Shown here: piece by piece, positions 1 through 10,536 of the stretch
Layout: the number at the start of each line of letters is the position of its first letter
How positions within the stretch are numbered: the first letter of the stretch is position 1
Assembly: GCA_963678675.1 (NCBI GenBank)
Contig: OY783195.1
Span: forward strand, 20,664,912 to 20,728,911
Origin: Xiphydria camelus
Taxonomy: Eukaryota; Arthropoda; Insecta; Hymenoptera; Xiphydriidae
Length of the DNA stretch: 64,000 bases
Direction of reading: 5' to 3'
Position numbers and translations under genes: made by a program
Notes under the pieces: model-generated
Database searches by the model: none
What the model saw: the letters and a program-made list of their open reading frames with translations, nothing else
What the model was told of the DNA's origin: nothing

Positions 1-303
1 ATGAATTGAGGGGTGAGAGGTATTGCCTCACTCACCATACTCGCCCGATATTGCGCCATCGGATTTCCATTTATTCCGATAGCCCTCCACAACATTTTCT
101 AAGTGGGAAAACATTTGAAAATTTGGATGGTGTCCAAAATGCCATCTCCAGATATTTTGCTAAAAAACTAATTGATTTTTATCGATCCGGCATTAAAAAT
201 TTGCACACTAGATGGCAAAAGCTCAGCAAATGGTATTGCTTGGTAATTATTCAATGTTCATTGATGCATATTGGATATTCGAACGAGTATCAATTAATCA
301 TTT
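1..303 (+). pseudogene. mariner-type (DD34D) transposase, C-terminal remnant
   Basis: Two overlapping frames carry the end of a mariner transposase. Bases 23-79 read PHSPYSPDIAPSDFHLFR, the block around the third catalytic aspartate, which is still D here. After one frameshift near base 80 the frame of 6-305 continues with HFLSGKTF, an FFxxK-like helix, FYRSGIKNL and RWQK, the usual mariner C-terminal order. Similarity fades after RWQK. The window edge cuts the N-terminus, so the rest may lie upstream. It is a broken relic, and the family call is secure from the motif order. Confidence 0.85.
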
Positions 304-1182
304 AGCAATTATATTTAATGAACGCCGTCATTTACTTTACCCACAAAACAATTACTAAAAAATGCCATCCGAAAAGTTTTTATAATGGATTTTCGAAATC
401 CCTAAATTTTCAGACGTACCTAACTCAAAGGATCGAAAGTCACAGCGCCTTCAAAAATATTTTTCTCTTTGAAAAACATTATTAAAATCACTAATACATT
501 GGATCCAATTATCAGTAAGATATAGTTACGTCACAGGAAACTACGAATGATTACGTGAAGTGAAGGACATTCAGCAGTCTTAGAAAGGTATTCTCAATCA
601 GCGATCGAGCGTTACATGTGTACAATTACTCGTCTACATACATCGTTAACACGTTAACTGCCCAAATGACGCAAAAAAATCATTATTCTCAGGCACACAT
701 AATTTTTTTCGTTTAAATAAACAAAATTGTGTTTTAATTATGAATTGTTATTGTTTTTACTCTCTTACCTAAAAACAACCTCAAAATATGGTTTTAAAAA
801 TGAAGACCTATACTTATGGGTTTCAGAGCCTGGACTAATAAGAATATATTGTTTTAAGAAAATAGTAAACAGAAAAGTTCCAGGATCATACGTTATAATG
901 GTCCACTGGGCCCTTGATTATAATATATCGTATATGCTAATGTATTTCTAAACTCCACTGTCGGGCCACGGGCTCTAAAATGAATGGCAAGGCTGAGGCC
1001 CGGCATGTGGGTTTCAGTACGTATTGGACCACGTGTACTGAAGCCCAAGTGCCGGGTGTCATGGCAGCTAACGTGTTAATAAGGAGCGGTCGATATAAAT
1101 ATGATGAGCCTCGATAGAAGCTCACACCAAGGATTAAAAGCGTAGCGCTTAGCGCGATGCTCATAGGGAGACTATACATATA
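304..1182. other. stretch without recognisable gene
   Basis: AT-rich sequence with only short open frames. The one structured item is a TTAACACGTTAACTGCCC block at 646-663, which resembles the left end of the TTAA element at 51311-51523. Confidence 0.5.
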
Positions 1183-1911
1183 CAGGGTGTTGACACCCAG
1201 GCTCCAAGACTAGGTGAAGCTTATTTCAAATGTGCCGCATGCGCAGATCAATGACTCGGTTAGCCTCTACGGTCATCTATTAATTGAAAATCGAATTGCA
1301 TAGATATCGAGACGCCAAAATTATCGACGTCTAATCGAGCAATAAAACCTGTCAACAAAACATCAACTTAACCAAAAATCATAACCTGTGCCTGCTCAGT
1401 AACTCAGTGGTTGTTTAAATTCCTCTAATACATACGTATCTGCCACGAAGTGAGCGAGTGATTTTAGGAGCGAAGGCGAATTAATTTTGGATACTTCTAA
1501 AGGTAGGAACACCCATTTCCACGTCACCCTGAAGGTACGCGCTCACAACACTCTAGGATGACGTGAGAATGGATGTTCTTACCTTTAGGAGCATTTAAAA
1601 TTAATTCGCCTTCCTTCCTGAAGTCAGTCGTTTACTTCGCGGCAAATATGTATTTGAGGAATTTAAACAACCACTGAGTCGTTGAGCAGGCACAGGTTAT
1701 AATTTTTGAATATGTTGATATTTTATCGACAGGTTGTATTGCTCGATTAGACGTCGATAATTTCGACGTCTCGAGATCTACGCAGTCCGATTTTAAATTA
1801 ATAGATGGTGGTAGTGGCGGAAGGGGAGGCTAACTAGTCTATTGGTCCACCGTATACGGTACATTTGAAATAAGCACCACCCAGTCTCGGAGCCTGGGCG
1901 TTGACACCCTG
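1183..1911. mobile_element. 729-bp foldback MITE with TA duplication
   Basis: The two halves are inverted copies of each other over about 350 bp each, with a short unique centre near 1530-1550. Outer ends read CAGGGTGTTGACACCCAGGC on the left and its near-complement on the right, flanked by TA at 1181-1182 and 1912-1913. There is no coding capacity. The CAGGGTGT end and TA duplication suggest a Tc1/mariner-type non-autonomous element. Confidence 0.85.
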
Positions 1912-1983
1912 TATATTTAGATCTGAATAAAGTCGAACATTTTAGATCTGATTATATCTAATCTTATCTGATCCTATATGATT

Positions 1984-2195
1984 ATATACATAGTGTAAAT
2001 TTACCAAGATCCGTTTATTACCGTTATTTTTTATTCTGCGAAAAAATCTTTCGAGTTAAAGTTATTTGGTGTCAATGGGGACCCATAATACATATGTGGT
2101 TTTTTATAACACGCATCATTTGCGAAATATGAGGATCACCTTTATGTTTTTAAATGGAACTCGACATTTGCGTTCTTTTGAAAATTATAGAGCTT
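1984..2195 (+). repeat. diverged copy of the repeat that hosts the Harbinger relic
   Basis: This segment matches, with many substitutions, 3120-3330 (shared GAAAAAATCTTTCGA, AAAGTTATTTGGT and a following block ending at TAGAGCT). Both copies lie on the same strand. It starts with GTGTAAATTTACCAAG, which is also the outer end of the element at 3107-4585 read from the right. Confidence 0.7.
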
Positions 2196-2517
2196 AACTC
2201 TAGAGCGGGCGCGCAATAGTGCTACCAATATTACTTTAGGAGGGGGTAGCGCATGACTAAATGTGTCATTTGTTTTATACCTGTCAGTATCTTCCCAGAT
2301 ATAACCAGAAAGTGTTAGTTGGGTTTGTGTGATTTAACTTTCGTTAGCATCTTTATCTATGGCGACCTACTTGGATCATTTTTGCTACTGCGCGCCCATT
2401 GATGTAAGTGGATTAATTTTTGTTTTTTTCTTTATTATATTTTTTCTGGTACTACTAATTTTATATTGCTAAAAAAATGTCGTTTAACAGTTTCTGTCTT
2501 ATAGCCTTCCAAGAACT

Positions 2518-3019
2518 TATATGTTGCTGGAATAAATACCCAGATTTTATATAACAGTAACCTAAACAACGCAGACTCCAAGAAGAATTTTTCTTAAAAA
2601 TTTATCATTTCAACTTATGAAATCTCACTTAGAGGAAAGGTCTAGAATTTCGTCTTTACCTTCAGATATTCAGTTATTTTTAGTGCGTTACAAACCTATA
2701 GAAGAGACATAATAACATGATGTGCCTACCAAGAAAAAAAGCGGGGACGTTGCATTATAATATATGTGGAAGACACAAAAATAAATTTACATCACTATTG
2801 CGTTACAAATGTGATAATTTTATCTGTCAAGAGCACAGTGAAACTACGATTACTTGTCACATATGTGAAACCAATTTAGCTGAAACTGATGAAGATGGCT
2901 CACTTTTTAGTTTTACAGTACTTGTTTTCTGTGTAAAATATATGTTTAATAAACATGTAAAACTATTTCCTAAGACTTTATTTATAGATAATAGATACTA
3001 TTTACTTATAAGTCACTGA
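2518..3019 (+). pseudogene. piggyBac transposase C-terminal fragment
   Basis: Successive frames give an INTQILYNSN block, then from 2581 RRIFLKNLSFQL and LEERSRISSLPSD, then in the frame of 2717-3019 a cysteine-rich tail KCDNFICQEHSETTITCHIC. This order (Asn/Tyr helix, RRxFL helix, then a C..C..H..C finger) is that of piggyBac family C-termini. At least two frame changes separate the blocks and the DDD catalytic core is absent. It is of interest because several TTAA-ended short elements occur in the window. Confidence 0.65.
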
Positions 3020-3410
3020 ACAAATATTAATGCTGTTCTAAAACTATAATTTACAGCTGATAGCATATTTAAACCACTCACGAAGTAATATAAGGTGCGA
3101 ACGCTCTAGGGTTAAATGTATCAAGGGCGATATCTATTTATTTCTGTTATTTGTCATTTTTCGAAAAAATCTTTCGAATAAAAGTTATTTGGTATTGAAG
3201 GGACGTATAATATATACCTATATAAGTGATTTTTGATAACACACGCTATTTACGAGATATGAAGGTTACCCTTATTTTTTTGTATATAACTCGAAATTTT
3301 CGTTCTTACAAAAGTTGTAGAGCTCGGCAAGGTGAACAAATAGATATAAGATGAATAGTCAATTCCTTGAATCGTTTGTGAGATATTACCGCTGAAGTTA
3401 CAAGAGTAAG

Positions 3411-4316
3411 GGCCGATTCCACCAACTCTGATTAAATGCTTGATTACCTAATCACGATTATATTTAATCGGCGTTCTAATCATGATTAACTGCACAATTC
3501 TTTCCACCATGAATTTTTAACCCCCGATTATCTAATCATATACCCTCTTCGCAATAAGTTTTGGTTTTGTTGTAACGGTGATTCTGATTGGTTCATCAAC
3601 GGAAGTTGTAATGGAGTAGCAGGAAAACCTGACGTGATCGATTGACGCGCTGCAAGCCGAGCTCAGTGAGCTGCCGAAATCTCCAACAGAATTTAAAAAG
3701 GAACTAGAGTTGCATAATACCGGAGAGCAAGCAGGAGTTGTACTCTGGGTGCAATAGCGTGGTTTCTGAAATGTGCACTCCCTTTATTTAGTAAAGATAC
3801 AGAAAATTCGACGCGATTTTTAACGTAATATGATAATGTTGCGATATTTAAAAATAGATTATATATTATTTTTAAGAATTAATTTATCTTTCTGTAGCGT
3901 GTTGCAAATTATGTACAATTTCCAGAAGCAAAGCTTCAACACTGTTTTTCGATAACCGAAAACGCGTAATGAAATCCAAATCATCCAAAGTTTGGAAATA
4001 ATCAATTCGTTCCTTAATTAAATGTGGTCTTCTATCAATTTCGATACCATTTTCATCATCCGATGATGATAAAATATCGTCGTAAAATACGTTCATGACC
4101 GGTATAGTATTGCACAGCAGTGAAACTTCGACTTTGAGGCTATGTTGATCCACGTTAATCACCGGTTAAGTTCCTGATCGGCCAAAAATGGCCGATTAAG
4201 TTCAACGGTGATTATCTCACTTTAATCGTGGTTTAAAAATTGGTGGAACGCAAGAGCTTGATTAAATTAAGCTAATCGGGAATTAACAATTTAATCAGAG
4301 TTGGTGGTTTCGGCCC
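3411..4316. mobile_element. PIF/Harbinger element, internally deleted
   Basis: The ends are GGGCCGATTCCACCAACTCT and its near-perfect complement, flanked by TAA at 3408-3410 and 4317-4319, the TWA-type duplication of PIF/Harbinger. At 906 bp it is far shorter than an autonomous member and keeps only the N-terminal part of a HARBI1-like nuclease on the minus strand. Confidence 0.88.
3884..4162 (-). pseudogene. HARBI1-like nuclease, N-terminal fragment
   Basis: The frame encodes an acidic linker (SSSDDEN), then RRPHLIKERIDYF and RFRLSKNSVEALLLEI, the helical N-terminal region of Harbinger/DDE_Tnp_4 nucleases (FRLSKxxVxxLLxxI is typical). The catalytic DDE domain is missing and the frame ends shortly after. 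The open frame begins at a GTG; an ATG 24 codons in is an alternative start. It lies inside the TAA-flanked element at 3411-4316 and would be inactive. Confidence 0.75.
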
Positions 4317-4585
4317 TAAGAAGGAATAAGAGTTAATTAAGTCCGGGGAACTTAGGTACTCTTGTAGTTTGAGCGGCATATCTCACAAACGGTGCAATGA
4401 ATTAGTCTTTTACTTTGTATCTTTTTTGTTCATATCCACAAGGTTTACAACTATTATAAGAACGAAAATATCGAGTTTCTTTAAAACAAAATTAAGATTA
4501 AAAGAGAAGGTATTTGAAAGATTTGTCCATAAAATGACAAATAACAGAAATAAGTGGATATGGCCCTTGGTAAATTTACACCTTG

Positions 4586-5310
4586 TATATTTATATAGAA
4601 ACATTTTTTTCCGGGTATTCACACAATACGATGATTAGAACTGTGCCAAAATTTCGCTATTCGCCTTATGATTCTATTCGCCCAAAGTAAAACGTACTTG
4701 CATACTTTTCATCTAAGTTTTAAAGATGAAGGTAGATTTATCATTGCATCACCCGATGATAGTCTAATTCCAATCGGGCGAACAAACAGCGTAGCGTGAA
4801 TGCTACGCGTAGGTGTGCGTGAAAGAAGTATGAGCGAACCTCTTACATACGTCGGTCGTTTGCACCGAGACCGTGCATTATACGCCTTCCCTCTCTTTAT
4901 CCCCTCTCTTCCTTTATACGCGCGAGTAGGGCTGAAAACGCCAAATTTTTACTTATATTAGTTGTTGAGAGTCGTAAGGTTTCAGTCAGACAGCAGATAC
5001 TTTGATAAAAGCGTGAAAACTAGTTGGAACCGTAAATCCCGTCACATTAATCTGGGTCTATTGACCGAGTGCGTAAACGGAAGGAATAGGAGAACGCGTG
5101 CATATTTGCTTGGTGGAGGGGATGGCGGATAGAAAGTGAGGGCGAAAGAGTAGAGAAAAAATGGAACCGGTGGCGGCGCGAGATCACGAATAAACTAAAC
5201 CATTGCAGGGGCCGCGCGGAGAAATAGTTCCTGTAAATTATTTCGCAACTCGTAGTTTTACTGTTGCACACTACTGATACATGCGGATGATCAAGTTAGA
5301 TAGATGTATA
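4586..5310. other. stretch without recognisable gene
   Basis: Mixed composition with a GC-richer part around 4800-5250. Short open frames on both strands match nothing I recognise. Confidence 0.4.
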
Positions 5311-6061
5311 GGGGAGAGGAGGGTTGTACCGCCCAGTAGGTAGGCCCGTCCACTTGCATTTCTTTACAACGAATTGAAACAAAAGTTTTTTTGTTTGGAA
5401 AATTAAAGGATTCAATACTAATACCTAAACAAACATTAAATTCAACAAACATTTCCCATTTTTTTCACTCAAATTTTAAAATATTAACAAAAAATTATCG
5501 GTGGAATTCTTATAAGATTTCCCAAGTCCCTTTAAGGTTTTTCATCGTTTTAACCATTTATCAAATATATCAAATAATGAAATATCAATTCGTCATAGAT
5601 TTTTATATTCAAAATACAGATCGAAATCGAAATAATTAAAAAAACTTTTCATTAATTAATATTAATGTTTTCGTGATGCGCGCATTTGCACGTTGCACCG
5701 CCCAGAGTGTGGATCGAATACCGCCCGGGCCATTTGTTGAATTGCTCAGTTGCGAGTGAGGGTACCTATTGTGATGGCGTTTGCCAGTCAGTGAATAAAA
5801 TTCACGTAAGTAAATTGGTTTAATCAGTAACAAAATAAAGAAGTAAGAAAAAATGAAATTAAAATAGTTGTTGTAAATAATAAAAACATAATATTTAATT
5901 TTTATATGTCGGGCGGTATTTGAAGCAAGCTCGAAGAAGAAAAATTGAAATAGACACTACACAAGACCCCTTGAAAACGGTTTCGTGCATTAAATTTTAT
6001 TTTAATGTAATCAAATTCTCCCAGTTTACTTAGTTGGGGGCGGTACATCCATCACCTCCCC
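5311..6061. mobile_element. 751-bp TA-flanked MITE with repeated ACCGCCC motif
   Basis: The left end GGGGAGAGGAGGGTTGTACC pairs with the right end read in reverse (GGGGAGGTGATGGATGTACC), each followed inward by GCCC. TA flanks both ends. The motif ACCGCCC or its complement occurs again near 5696, 5721 and 5912. No coding frame is recognisable. Confidence 0.65.
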
Positions 6062-6280
6062 TACTTTTACATCGGACAGTTGATAGAAAGTAATCCGCGC
6101 AGGTACCATATTGTTAAAAATTAGCTATAATTTATCTCGAGAGATATCTCAAGGATATATAAATTGAATAAGATATCTTTTTTTTTCGCGTATTAACGAA
6201 GAACTGAGGACTTCTGCAATTCTTATACATAGTATGTAATAAGGATTCAATCACTCAAACAATAAATGTATCTTAAGAAA

Positions 6281-6709
6281 TGTCTAGAAATCAAGTTATA
6301 CGGATACAACAATTCTGCCAAATTACAAACTAATTCTTCCAGTAATCATGGAGTAACCGTATCCTTCTATTTGTATTCTTGGAATTGGGAACCAAGCCCT
6401 TCAAGTAAGAAGAAAATTTTATGCAAAATTATATGATGAAGTCCCAGTCGCGTTCAAGAGATACAACCTTTTTATAAAAAGAAGTAATTTAAGAGTCACT
6501 GTATCTGTCAAATAATTGAGAGTTCCACGATGTAACTTTGCACAAAATGTTTTTTTACTTGTCAAATATAAGGGAAAAAGATACCGTTAATAGGACTGGA
6601 TTCTTGTTTTTCAAAATAAAAGATACGATTACTTCGAGATTTATGAAAGGATTGGACTGTAATTTGGCAGAATTGTTGTATCTACTCGTATAACTTGATT
6701 TTTAGACAT
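6281..6709. mobile_element. foldback MITE, about 430 bp
   Basis: The left end TGTCTAGAAATCAAGTTATA and the next 30 bases (containing ACAACAATTCTGCCAAATTAC) recur inverted at 6657-6709. The centre is unique and non-coding. No target duplication is clear. Confidence 0.75.
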
Positions 6710-6714
6710 CCCCT

Positions 6715-7765
6715 TTAGAATATATTAATTTTTTGAGCAGTTGAAGTAGCGTGAGAAATACATATTTTTTGGCTTAAAATTCGTATCAGAACCGATCCAT
6801 CCTGGGGATAATACAAGACGTAAGAAAATTCTGCAAGATGTCTGCAAGACATCTTATGCTTCGTTCTCTGAGTACTATTAGTAAAAAAAACGTCTTGAAA
6901 AAGTCTTTCAATGCTGAAAGTATTCAGAAAATGACGCATAAAGATAAGGTTTCCAAGACGCAAGTGGTCATAGGGATCAAACGCTGCGACTAGCCGCTAA
7001 GTTCTGACTGGCGCGTCCAATACACAACTGGTCGCCACAGTCATACCATTACGCCTCCGAATCCAAGAGTCAAAATGTGCAGCACTAAAGCGTTCGTTAT
7101 TAATGATAACAAAATAATTCAGTTATTGTTAAAAGAAAGTAAGAGGAAGAACAACTTTTCTGAATCACAAAGAAGTGAAAAAAATGTAGTTCGGTATTTA
7201 AGAATCGTAAAAATGAGGGACATTTCGAAATGTTGATAAACAGACACTTAATGCGTAATGAAGAAGAATTTCGACAATTTTTAGATTAACATTTTTATCT
7301 ACAGGGTGAATCACCAGTTATTGCCACCTAGAATAACTTCGAAAGTATAATAGTAGTAGAAAAGTTGTTGAAACAAAAGTTTCATGGGACAACGGGGGCT
7401 ATTATGACGTTAGTTTTTTGTTGCTAGGTGGAGTCGCTTCAGAGATTTGAAGGTCAACGTTGTTTTTTTTAATTAGGATGCTATATTTTGGTAGTACTTA
7501 TTTTCTGATAGCGGCTATCGAGACGAATCGAATGATATGCAACATTAAAGTCTTTAAAAGTCAGCGAAGGTCAAAAAGTTAAAATGAACTTACATTTACG
7601 GAAGGTGTTCGAAGTGATGACCATTTTCATTCAAACCCGATCTGAACTTGCTGATGACGCCAACGCGGATGACTACGCATGCGCATTCATGCTTCTCCGG
7701 TGATTCTATTGGACGAGGAGACCTACAGAGGTGCTCATGCAAAACTCGCAATTTTGCTATGAGCT
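6715..7765. other. stretch without recognisable gene
   Basis: Nothing recognisable in either strand. A CAGGGTGAATCACC block near 7303 looks like a transposon end but no partner was found. Confidence 0.35.
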
Positions 7766-7939
7766 AATAGGGAGGTTCGGTATTTTTAAAATGTGCTTTA
7801 GAATAATAAATTTTGCGTTAGAAAACGCACCTGAGATGTTAAAAAATTTTTTTTAAATTGATTTTCGTCGAAAAACCTATTTGAAACGTTTGCGTCCGCG
7901 CGAGGCTAGAAAACGTACCCGAGAGAGAGGCTACGGCGC

Positions 7940-7960
7940 GTGACGTCATTTCTAGGCTCG
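7940..7960 (+). promoter_or_regulatory. promoter-like block with TGACGTCA (left copy)
   Basis: TGACGTCATTTCTAGGCTCG lies about 85 bases upstream of the THAP ATG. A nearly identical block lies inverted at 8990-9010, upstream of the opposite exon. TGACGTCA is the CREB/ATF consensus palindrome. A promoter role is inferred from position and symmetry only. Confidence 0.5.
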
Positions 7961-8044
7961 CTCTGCGCGCCACGCATACTCGGCACGTTATTTACATTTT
8001 GTACGCTCGTGAGTCGTGAGCTGTAAATTTGAAAGCCGTATGAA

Positions 8045-8230
8045 ATGCCGGTGCGAAAGTGGTGTTTTGTTCCCCAATGCAAAAGTACGTCGAAAAGTGC
8101 ACCAGAAAAAATTTTTGTCAGTGTGCCAGTACCTGAAGCCAAGCGTAAGAAATGGTTTGTTGCAGCTAGAAGAAAAATTACGGATGTTTCACCGAGAACA
8201 GCTTTATTTTGCTGCGAAGATCATTTTGAT
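8045..8230 (+). CDS. THAP-type zinc finger, first exon of a transposon gene
   Basis: The exon encodes about 62 residues starting MPVRKWCFVPQC, the first Cys pair of a C2CH THAP finger, then a basic linker, KKWFVAARR (the conserved Trp helix), and CCEDHF, the second Cys-His pair. This is a full-length THAP core. The frame stops being THAP-like exactly at GAT|GTAAGTAC (8231), a good splice donor, so I end the exon there. THAP fingers bind DNA and serve as the terminal-repeat recognition domain in P elements and many DDE_Tnp_4 transposases. The downstream exons are missing. Confidence 0.75.
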
Positions 8231-8398
8231 GTAAGTACAGATTTCATTCGGTTATTCAGCTATTGATTATAGCAGATTATTTTTTCATGTTAACAGTTAA
8301 AATTAGATATGGCAAACTATATGGAATTTAAATTGAGCAACGTGAGACCGCGGATGAAACCCGATATAATTATTATTGTTTTTATTAATTTATTAATA

Positions 8399-8710
8399 TA
8401 AAACCATATTTATAATTATTATAAAAATCAATCATTAGTACAAATAATTATTTAATAATTATTAATTAAATAAATTAATGTTTATTTTAAAACGTTTAAA
8501 AAATTTAAATTAAGAAATAAAAAAAATAATATTAAATTAATTAATTATTAAGATAAATAAATAAATTATTAAATTAATAAATTTTATATATAAAAAATTT
8601 ATTAATATATATATATATAAATAATTTATATATATATATAAATAATTATTCAATTTATTAATATAAAACCATATTTATAATTATTATAAAAATCAATCAT
8701 TAGTACAAAT
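8399..8710. repeat. AT-rich filler bounded by a 50-bp direct repeat
   Basis: The block beginning AAAACCATATTTATAATTAT occurs at 8399-8447 and again at 8661-8710 in the same orientation. Between them lies nearly pure A/T sequence including a short (TA)n run. It replaces the expected coding middle of the host element. Confidence 0.8.
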
Positions 8711-8733
8711 ATAAAATACTTTAAATAGGCCAG

Positions 8734-8749
8734 GAGTGCAAAGGGTTAA
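8734..8749 (-). repeat. solo TTAA element end
   Basis: GAGTGCAAAGGGTTAA read in reverse is TTAACCCTTTGCACTC, a typical end of short piggyBac-type elements. It lies in the presumed intron just after the minus-strand exon; no opposite end was seen. Confidence 0.4.
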
Positions 8750-8758
8750 TTTACTTAC

Positions 8759-8943
8759 CGAACTGCTTTTGTGCCGCTGCTTTGCGGTTGATTAAAATTT
8801 GCACTAGACGCTAAATAGTCGCACACCATTTGCACATCAACACTCGGTAAATTGTGAAAATCGGCCTTCTGATATCCTTCTTGCATTTTGAAGTTCTGAG
8901 TTAGACTACGAATTCTGACCAAATAAATGCGGACAACTGCCAT
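8759..8943 (-). CDS. first exon resembling YqaJ/SWIM transposon protein
   Basis: The minus-strand frame contains ADFHNLPSVDVQMVCDYLAS followed by GTKAVR and a splice donor CG|GTAAGT at 8758. The F-LP-x-V-D-x-x-M-x-x-x-YLA pattern followed by K-A-x-R matches my memory of the N-terminal segment of invertebrate proteins that carry a SWIM finger and a YqaJ-type exonuclease. Neither of those domains is present here. It faces the THAP exon across the deleted middle. The start is the first ATG of the frame (8943) and could be further in. Confidence 0.5.
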
Positions 8944-8989
8944 TCAATTTCTGCATGTTATCTGCGGGCGCATGGGTGGGCGGAGCGTT

Positions 8990-9010
8990 CGAGCTTAGAA
9001 ATGACGTCAG
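8990..9010 (-). promoter_or_regulatory. promoter-like block with TGACGTCA (right copy)
   Basis: Read on the minus strand this is TGACGTCATTTCTAAGCTCG after a C, one base different from the block at 7940-7960, and about 50 bases before the minus-strand ATG. The two sites make the element symmetrical beyond its terminal repeats. Confidence 0.5.
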
Positions 9011-9204
9011 ACCAATTGGAAATCGTTCCGGCGGATCGATAAATGCCCTAACTTTATTTGTTCATAACTGCGAGTAGAGTTGTTATTTTTTCAAAATTTT
9101 TTTTTTGGTCGATTTCTGAGCCTCTTAGTTTTCATTTCAACCTGAAATCATATTTTTCTATTTTTTTCCGAACCCCCCTATTGATCGCGGACATACGGTA
9201 GGTA

Positions 9205-9417
9205 CACCCGGGGACTCGGATTCTGTTTCTGGTGACTTTCTAAAATGTCATTTTTAAATATACTAGCCAATGAACAATTAATTCTCATGCCCTCATTAAC
9301 TACAGTGGAGTTTACCCTCGTTAATGAAAGCATGTGGATCGATTAATCATTGGTTGGTACATTTAATAATAACATTTTAAAAATTCTCCAGAAGCAGAAT
9401 TCGAGTCCCCCCGGGTG
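9205..9417. mobile_element. 213-bp foldback MITE with TA duplication
   Basis: CACCCGGGGACTCGGATTCT at the left recurs inverted at the right with small changes, and the pairing continues for about 75 bases. TA flanks at 9203-9204 and 9418-9419. It looks like a Tc1/mariner-type MITE. Confidence 0.8.
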
Positions 9418-9419
9418 TA

Positions 9420-10536
9420 TCTAGATTTTATAACTATAGTCTCAATACGACGCGTAGGTACCTGTGGTCCCGATTTCCCCGAGTCGGAGGTAGTTTTTAT
9501 TTCCCCACTGAAGGAGAGACCCGCAGTGGCGACAGGGTGCCACGAACACGGGTTGCATATTGTCCCCGGTTCGGAGTGACCGTCCCGGTTGTAAAAATGG
9601 CCGCGGATCGATCGTGCTTCCTGCACACGTGGCCAATTGCTTTCCCGCGCTGGGGTAACAATTGAAGGGTCGGTGGTCAAAACCGGCTAAGTGATGTTTC
9701 TAAAATTTTACAGGGCGACGTAAAAACTGTTACATTTCTTTTTACCAGGAAATTTGTCGATCAAGTTTAGTATGTCTGTTTGTTGTATCGAAATTTCAGA
9801 CAATTATTGCAAGAATTGTATAAACTGCGAGCGTTCAGGTTTTACCGGCGGTAAGCAATTACAACATCTCTGCGGTCAAATCCGGCTATATGCGCGGCCG
9901 CACTTATCTCTCTATGCATTGAACTCGAGCCGATTTTCTTGAATTCAATATCTATGTTCGGATTATTGGATCATGAAAGAACATAAAGAAGTGGAATTAA
10001 AAAACTTGGTTATATAATGAACGATACAAGACTTCCAGGTCATAATTCACAAAATTTTATTTTTATAGTTACGAAAGTGTAATAAGAACTGCAGATTTTT
10101 ATATCTAACTTCAGAGAAATTACTCGTCTACAAGATTATGTTTGCAATGATTGAATATAATACTAAGAAATTAACAGAAATTGATAAGGTATCAAACTTG
10201 TTAATAAAATATTCTCATAAGTATGAAGACAAATTGATCGACAGCTTATCTAATTTATACGACAAATTGTCCAGGTTTCATTGTTTTCGAATTATAGTTA
10301 ATAATCCGCATCCTATTATATATGGGGTGTCCCAACCACCGTGGAGAGTAGCATACATTCCCCAAATGAGTGTGATTTATAAAAATCTTCTTTAACAAAA
10401 ATTGTATCATTTAAACTAGCGTACAAAATATACGTAGTAATTTTTTCAAACCTACTTCTGATTCGAAGAACCGGTGTATACCTCTTAATTTTGAACTCTA
10501 ATTGTTATTTATCATAATGCAAAAGTAATGTACTAA
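9420..10536. other. stretch without recognisable gene
   Basis: 9420-9960 is GC-richer than its surroundings and carries open frames up to 105 codons on the minus strand, none recognised. 10138-10395 on plus is an open frame of 85 codons with no known motif. Confidence 0.4.

Larger units (their letters stand above)
3107..4585. mobile_element. older inverted-repeat element split by the Harbinger insertion
   Basis: Bases about 3107-3410 and 4317-4585 are inverted copies. The right end read in reverse starts AAGGTGTAAATTTACCAAGG and parallels the left end. Internal blocks (TTATTTCTGTTATTTGTCATT and GTTTGTGAGATAT) appear in both arms in opposite orientation. The Harbinger element sits in the loop. 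Outer limits are approximate because the left end is decayed. Confidence 0.6.
7766..9182. mobile_element. two-gene THAP/YqaJ-type element, middle deleted
   Basis: Ends AATAGGGAGGTTCGG (7766-7780) and, inverted, CCGAACCCCCCTATT (9168-9182) bound 1,417 bp. Inside are two first exons pointing at each other: a THAP finger on plus (8045-8230) and a short exon on minus (8943-8759), each ending in a GTAAGT donor. An AT-rich segment with a 50-bp direct repeat replaces whatever lay between. From memory, ISL2EU-type transposons pair a DDE transposase with a YqaJ-nuclease protein, which would fit. I found no clear target duplication. Confidence 0.6.

Noticed and set aside
9363..9680. 105-codon minus-strand frame as a host exon
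   Set aside because: No recognised domain, it overlaps the end of a MITE and its length is expected by chance in a GC-richer stretch.
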